DNA of 5,876 bases, from the NCBI GenBank assembly GCA_938004375.1, contig CALKWH010000360.1, positions 1 through 5,876 on the forward strand, given 5' to 3'. This document shows positions 4,507 through 5,876 of the stretch, in pieces. Numbering within the stretch: the stretch's first letter is position 1; the number at the start of each line of letters is the position of its first letter. The notes beneath the pieces are model-generated. The model was not told where the DNA came from, ran no database searches, and saw only the letters and a list, made by a program, of their open reading frames with translations. The translations under genes were made by a program, and so were the position numbers. This stretch comes from an uncultured Pseudomonadota bacterium. Its GTDB lineage: Bacteria > Myxococcota_A > Polyangia > HGW-17.

Positions 4507-5831
4507 TCAGGCTCCCGACGCCCAGTCCTCGCAGAGCAGCTCGGCTTGCTCCAGGACCGTGGCCACGGCCTTCTCCCGCTTGTCCGGCGGATACCCGTAC
4601 TTGTTGAGGATGCGCTTGACCAGGCGGCGCAGGTTCGCACGGACGTTCTCACGCACGGTCCAGTCGATGGTCACGTTGGCACGCACCATGCGCACGAGCT
4701 CCTGCGCGATGGGCACGAGCTTCTCGTCGCCCATGACCGCCACAGCGCTGTCGCTGGTCTCCAGCGCGTCGTAGAACGCCAGCTCCTCATCCGACAGCCC
4801 CTTGGTCTTTCCGCGCTCGGAGGCCGCCTTCATGTCGCCGGCGATGTGGATCAACTCGTCGATGACCTGAGCCGTCTCGATGGCGCGGTTCTGATACCGC
4901 CGGATCGCGCGCTCCAGCATCTCGGCGAACGACCGCCCCTGAACCAGGTTCTGCTTCTGGCGCGTCCGCAGCTCGTTGAGCAGCAGCTTCTGCAACAGCT
5001 CGATCGCCAGGTTGCGGTGCTGCATGCCGCGAATCTCCTCCAGGAACTCGTCGCTCAAAATGGAGATGTCCGGCCGCTTCAGCCCCGCTGCCTGGAAGAT
5101 GTCGACCATACCTTGAGGCGTCACCGCCCGCGACAGGATCTGCCGCACCGCATGTTCGAGCTCTTCCTCGGTCCGCGCGTCCCCCGGCAGGCGCTTGGAC
5201 AACACGGCCTTGACCGCCTGGAAGAAGATCAAGTGATCGCGGACCCGCTCGGTCTCCTTGTGCGGCACTGCCAGCGCAAACGCCTTGGACAGTTCCATCA
5301 CCGCCTGCAGGAACCGCTGCTTGCCGTTCTCCTGCGCCAGGATGTGCTCCTGTGCGGCCGGCAGCAGGCTCACCTGCTCGGTGGCGCTGCCCTTCCCGAA
5401 GCGGGAGTAGTCGAACCCATGGAACAGACCACGGCACACCTCGTACTTCTCCAGCATGACCGTGACCGCCAGCTCCTTGTTCAGCGCCGTGCTCCCGGTC
5501 CCACCGCTCTCTGTGTAAGTGGCCAACGCGTCCTTCAACTCCTGTGCCAGCCCGATGTAGTCCACCACCAGCCCACCAGGCTTGTCCCTGAACACGCGGT
5601 TCACCCGCGCGATCGCCTGCATGAGGCCGTGTCCGCGCATGGGCTTGTCCACGTACATGGTGGCCAGGCTCGGCGCGTCGAACCCCGTCAGCCACATGTC
5701 CCGCACGATCACCACGCCAAAGGGGTCCTTCGGGTCGCGGAAGCGCTTCGCGAGCTGCTCCCTGCGTGGTTTGTTGCGGATGTGCCCCTGCCACTCGGCT
5801 GGGTCGCTCGCGGCCCCGGTCATGATCACCT
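4507..5831 (-). CDS. hsdR: Type I restriction enzyme R subunit, C-terminal part
   Basis: HsdR is the ATP-driven DNA translocase and nuclease subunit of a type I restriction-modification complex (with HsdM and HsdS), which cuts unmodified incoming DNA. The visible 441 residues begin within the second RecA-like motor domain. [23 protein letters not shown] (visible residues 41-63) carries helicase motif V, and QAIARVNR (71-78) carries the arginines of motif VI. A long helical C-terminal domain of the DUF3387 type follows. Near the end is [20 protein letters not shown], then NKYGYPPDK and the terminal [10 protein letters not shown]. The stop is TGA at 4509-4507. The nuclease domain, Walker A and Walker B lie beyond the adapter cut at 5831, so the start is missing; the GTG at 5829 is internal. 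The frame is intact throughout. hsdM and hsdS, if present, lie outside the window. The gene converges on the ATPase gene. Confidence 0.95.
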
Positions 5832-5876
5832 AGATCGGAAGAGCGTCGTGTAGGGAAAGAGTGTAGATCTCGGTGG
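5832..5876. other. Illumina P5-side adapter (technical sequence)
   Basis: From 5832 the sequence is the reverse complement of the TruSeq universal (P5-side) adapter, starting AGATCGGAAGAGCGTCGTGT and continuing to the last base without an i5 index. It truncates hsdR artificially. Confidence 0.97.

Noticed and set aside
44..5831. CRISPR array or insertion sequence
   Set aside because: No regularly spaced repeats with unique spacers, no terminal inverted repeats and no transposase motifs were seen.
4486..5853. 455-codon plus-strand open frame opposite hsdR
   Set aside because: It is a shadow of the hsdR reading frame, rich in His, Leu, Arg and Gln, and it runs into the adapter.

Overview
This is a 5.8 kb piece of high-GC bacterial DNA flanked by sequencing adapters: bases 1-43 and 5832-5876 match Illumina TruSeq adapter sequence, so only 44-5831 is biological. 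Gene content (folK, a CCA-encoding tRNA-Glu, a type I restriction subunit, strong AAGGAGGTGA-type ribosome binding sites) shows a bacterium. The GC-rich third codon positions and promoter style would suit a high-GC proteobacterium, perhaps a Desulfovibrio-like lineage, but nothing here fixes the taxon.

The left part (44-1273) looks like ordinary chromosome. A partial gene of unknown function on the minus strand (44-405) is divergent from folK (557-1048), which encodes the folate-pathway enzyme HPPK. A complete tRNA-Glu(TTC) gene with its own promoter follows (promoter 1126-1154, tRNA 1198-1273).

Immediately after the tRNA 3' end the DNA changes character. There is AT-rich sequence with a tandem CATTTGTAAC repeat, about 300 bp without a gene, and a TTGACA promoter with a perfect dyad in its spacer (1501-1529). 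Next come a coiled-coil-like orphan protein (from 1582) and a large P-loop ATPase of the primase/helicase-associated type found in mobile elements (2350-4365). The last gene is the C-terminal 441 residues of HsdR, the type I restriction motor subunit, on the opposite strand (4507-5831). A tRNA gene followed by a replication-type ATPase and a restriction system is the layout expected for the tRNA end of an integrated island. No integrase and no second att copy lie in the window, so this remains an inference.

The most unusual stretch is 1501-2349. It has an operator-like dyad inside the promoter, a 27-bp palindrome at the start of the first gene, a reading frame that stays open without a stop into the ATPase gene while its composition stops looking protein-like near 2010, and a nine-codon micro-ORF (2243-2272) with an excellent ribosome binding site just upstream of the ATPase. 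This suggests either a regulated leader in front of the ATPase gene or a recently damaged gene.
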